This document shows, piece by piece, positions 61,360 to 64,000 of a stretch of 64,000 nt of DNA. Source of the stretch: Siniperca chuatsi (lineage: Eukaryota; Chordata; Actinopteri; Centrarchiformes; Sinipercidae); the NCBI RefSeq assembly GCF_020085105.1, contig NC_058051.1, forward strand, positions 26,896,955 through 26,960,954, given 5' to 3'. The notes below the pieces were generated by a model. That model did not search any database and had not been told where the DNA came from. It worked only from the letters and a program-made list of their open reading frames with translations. A program made the translations under genes and the position numbers. Numbering within the stretch: the first letter of the stretch is position 1; every line of letters starts with the position of its first letter.

Positions 61360-63100
61360 TAGAGTGCTTTTTTATGATAGACAACAACATCTCTCAGCAA
61401 TTTCATCATCCTGAGGCATCATACGGCTTCTCCAGATTGATAGCCTTTCACAGAGCCTTTGTGGTCACAGAACAAAAGGAAATGAGCGGGAGGCCTCAAT
61501 GTGTCACATGTGGTGCCTTTGATTAACATACTAGACTTGTTTGTGTAACAGGATCTCGGGGTGAGGACAGAATACCAAAAACTGAATCACGGTGTTGCAG
61601 GGGGGTACAAAAATGTTTTAATTTAGGGGCAGCGCATGTGTGAAGTGATTGAGTCTTAGTAATGCAAATCACATACAGGGTGTCTTATTTTGCACTGTAC
61701 AGAGAACACACGGCCTATTTAGCCCACAGTTTGACAAGATCTGATAAGATAAAATAAACATTCAAATCATTTTTAATATATGTACAATATTAGCTCCTAT
61801 GTCTAATATGTGATAGGCATATGCTCTCTTTATTGGCATGTTCACAATGATCACATTCATTACTGCAGTGATGCATTTTTATGAAGTCTGCTTGCCAAAC
61901 CTGCAGATCTACTTGTGTTTTCATTATATAAAGAACACTGCATCAGTCTGACCTGTTTGGTAACAACAAGGATTTCAAAAACAACTTTTAATATATAAGC
62001 AAAGCAGTCTACTAGACTATACAAGAGGGAAGATAAGGCAACAACCCACCCTACTGTGAGAGATGGTTTTGGCAAACAGTGTCTCCCAGTCTTTGTTCAC
62101 TGTTCCTTAGCTGGGAGTGGTTACTGATAAAGTCTTTTTTCTTTCAGACATTGCTGCCATTCGGCGGTAGGGTGTGTGTGTGTATCCCAATAAAGTGTAC
62201 ATTGAAGCCTACTGAATATCTTTATTGTGTGATGTATGGCTTTAAGCTACCATCAATGCCTAGTGTCTCTTTGGAAGGGTTTAAGAGTGGAGGAGGGGCT
62301 GTTATTTAACTTCACATTACCCAGTGGGTGCTACTGTAGGTGATGGTCTTCATCTCACAACAATCTGTGTATTATTCTTATAAGGTGTTTTGTGTCTTCC
62401 TAATAATAACATTGCCCCTGTCATAATTTTGTATTATCATTAGCTTTATTATAATATGTTATTATAAGTTTGAGTAGACATTTCCTACCATAATAGGCTA
62501 CAGAAAGCCTCCCCCCCTGTCTTCACGATCAAACATATACATTTGCACCAGCATTAAGTATCAGCTGTAGGTTTAGGTGAGGGCAAAATCGAATTGGATA
62601 TAAAACTGGCCATGTTTCATGAAATAGGAAGAAGCTGAAATTTGTCATGACTCAACCAGCCTGCTTCTGCAAAACCCCTCATGTTACTGTGAAAAAGTTT
62701 GAGGCACCCCTCCCCCATCTCCACATGGTAGCTGGTGCATGACGTGAGAGCATGGAAAGAAGGGCTACACTTCAAGTAGGTTCAATGCAGCATTACATAT
62801 CAAACGGTGTTGTTATGTTGCCTGTGGCTCTAATCAGCACGCAAAGTCACTCAGTCTGTGACAGTTTACATATATTAAAGTATTAGAAGCGTTATCAACA
62901 TGATGGCACGAAACTAAACACAGTAAAAAAACCAAAAACATAATATTAGACTAATGTATAGTACCATGGAATTGTAACATGGGTGATTTAAAATACAAAT
63001 CAATCCCACATGACAGTGATTAAATGCCCAAGACTGCCATACCTGTTCAAGCAACTTGTAAGTGGTTGGGATACCAGGATGTCATAAAAATATAGTACAC
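61360..63100. other. Intergenic DNA, no gene seen
   Basis: No coding exon or clear repeat recognised. Confidence 0.45.
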
Positions 63101-63109
63101 AGATAATCT

Positions 63110-63700
63110 CGTGCACTGCACGTTTTCGTTGGCGTGTTTTAGTTAAGATCATGAGCGCTAATCCTTTTTCTGTTATTCGGGAACACGTGACTATCCTATG
63201 GGTTTTTTGGGGTTGCCGTGCACGCGCTCCATCTTCCCCCTTGAGAATCGTTGGGAGAGCGCGCGCCTCAGAACTCAACAGCTGCACACAGTGAGGACTC
63301 GCCAAGTAGAACAAATATGATTCACATTCAAACAATTGAATAGGTGAGAGCTGTCCACCAGCAACGCGCTGTGAAATGAAGAGGCAGCTCACACAAACAG
63401 CTTCGCTCACTGAATTCAGTCGCTCCTCAGTGTCTGTGTCATTATTAATCCGGAAACTCTGAGTTGGTAGGTATTGTTTGGTGAGTTTCTACAGTTGAGT
63501 CGAAGTCGAGACAACAGAAGGTGTAGTTTGCTAACGTTAGTGTCGTTAGAATGCGAATGACCCGGCTTGGAGTTCATGGTTTACCATAACTTGGCGACGT
63601 TAGCGAATCGTTAGGTTACTTATCTGGGGGTTAAGTTTTGAAACTGGCGTTAAACAAATACACAAGCAACGACGTAAGTACACACAAGGTATGGTTAATG
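63110..63700. promoter_or_regulatory. CpG-rich putative promoter / first exon of a further gene
   Basis: CpG density rises sharply (GCACGCGCTCC, GAGAGCGCGCGCC, AACGCGCTG, 'GTCGAAGTCGAGAC', 'AACGTTAGTGTCGTTAG') against a CpG-poor surrounding. A donor-like TTG|GTAGGT at 63466/63467 on the plus strand could close a noncoding first exon. The gene would continue beyond the window; direction and identity are not shown. Confidence 0.4.
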
Positions 63701-64000
63701 CTGATTTGCATAAATCTGTTGTGATGAAAATAATTAGCTATCGTTCTCGGAACGTGTTTTGTAGTCGTGTTAATGTTAGCTAAACTCAGCTTCTTATGAT
63801 TTGAAGCGTCCCCCATCACACTTAACGCCAGCAACATTAACGCTAACATGACTGATATTGATCTGCATCTGCTCAAAAAGGAAACCAATTCCTCGTGTTC
63901 TGCTTATTATGCACATATAGAAATGTAATAGCCACTCCGTTAAATAACCATCGACTTGGGTGAAGTTAACGTTAAGTTACGTTGTAAGCTGTTAACTGTG

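Overview
The window looks like teleost fish (probably percomorph) nuclear DNA. The genes are split by GT-AG introns, the noncoding sequence is AT-rich, and the repeats are of kinds familiar from teleosts: hAT-type and palindromic MITEs, Tc1-like remnants, tRNA-derived SINEs, LINE 3' tails and a Ty3/gypsy fragment. There is no sign of operons, ribosome binding sites or CRISPR. Nearly all coding signal falls in three genes. Splice junctions were read by eye and checked by phase arithmetic; no database was searched.

Layout. 1-14.1 kb is intergenic: an older repeat at 3.56-4.74 kb with a MITE nested in it, a (CTAT)n microsatellite of about 160 bp at 6.47 kb, two Tc1-like remnants (6.64 and 11.92 kb) and a SINE (7.76 kb). 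14.15-15.46 kb (minus) is a two-exon membrane-bound GNAT acetyltransferase of the NAT8/camello family, 256 aa. 16-36.5 kb is a repeat-rich gene desert containing well-preserved nested transposons, two of them with 8-bp target duplications. 36.8-40.87 kb (minus) is pfdn4 (prefoldin subunit 4), complete in four exons and 134 aa. 42.64-57.5 kb (plus) is bcas1, beginning with a TATA box and a short noncoding exon. 57.5-63 kb is intergenic with one hAT-like MITE. At 63.1-64 kb CpG-rich sequence looks like the start of a further gene.

The most interesting locus is bcas1. It appears to encode two very different proteins from one start. Exons 2-4 (N-terminus MGNEQS, myristoylation-like) can run into a 2.3-kb acidic exon with its own stop and poly(A) signal (about 895 aa in total). 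Alternatively they can skip it and splice into a chain of small phase-0 exons ending in the conserved BCAS1 tail (about 499 aa). The acidic exon opens with two TQT motifs of the type bound by dynein light chain LC8. The small-exon chain shows recent internal duplication: four micro-exons share a PVVE core, and a larger exon-plus-intron block is repeated about 4.1-4.3 kb apart. Just after the acidic exon's stop codon, a coding-like +1 frame of about 50 codons suggests a frameshift or an assembly indel.

Synteny: pfdn4 and bcas1 are divergently arranged, as in the mammalian BCAS1-CYP24A1-PFDN4 block, but the 2-kb gap here has no room for cyp24a1 and shows no trace of it. The genes are not expected to act in one pathway: prefoldin is a housekeeping cytosolic chaperone, BCAS1 is an oligodendrocyte-associated disordered protein, and the NAT8-like enzyme is an ER-type acetyltransferase.
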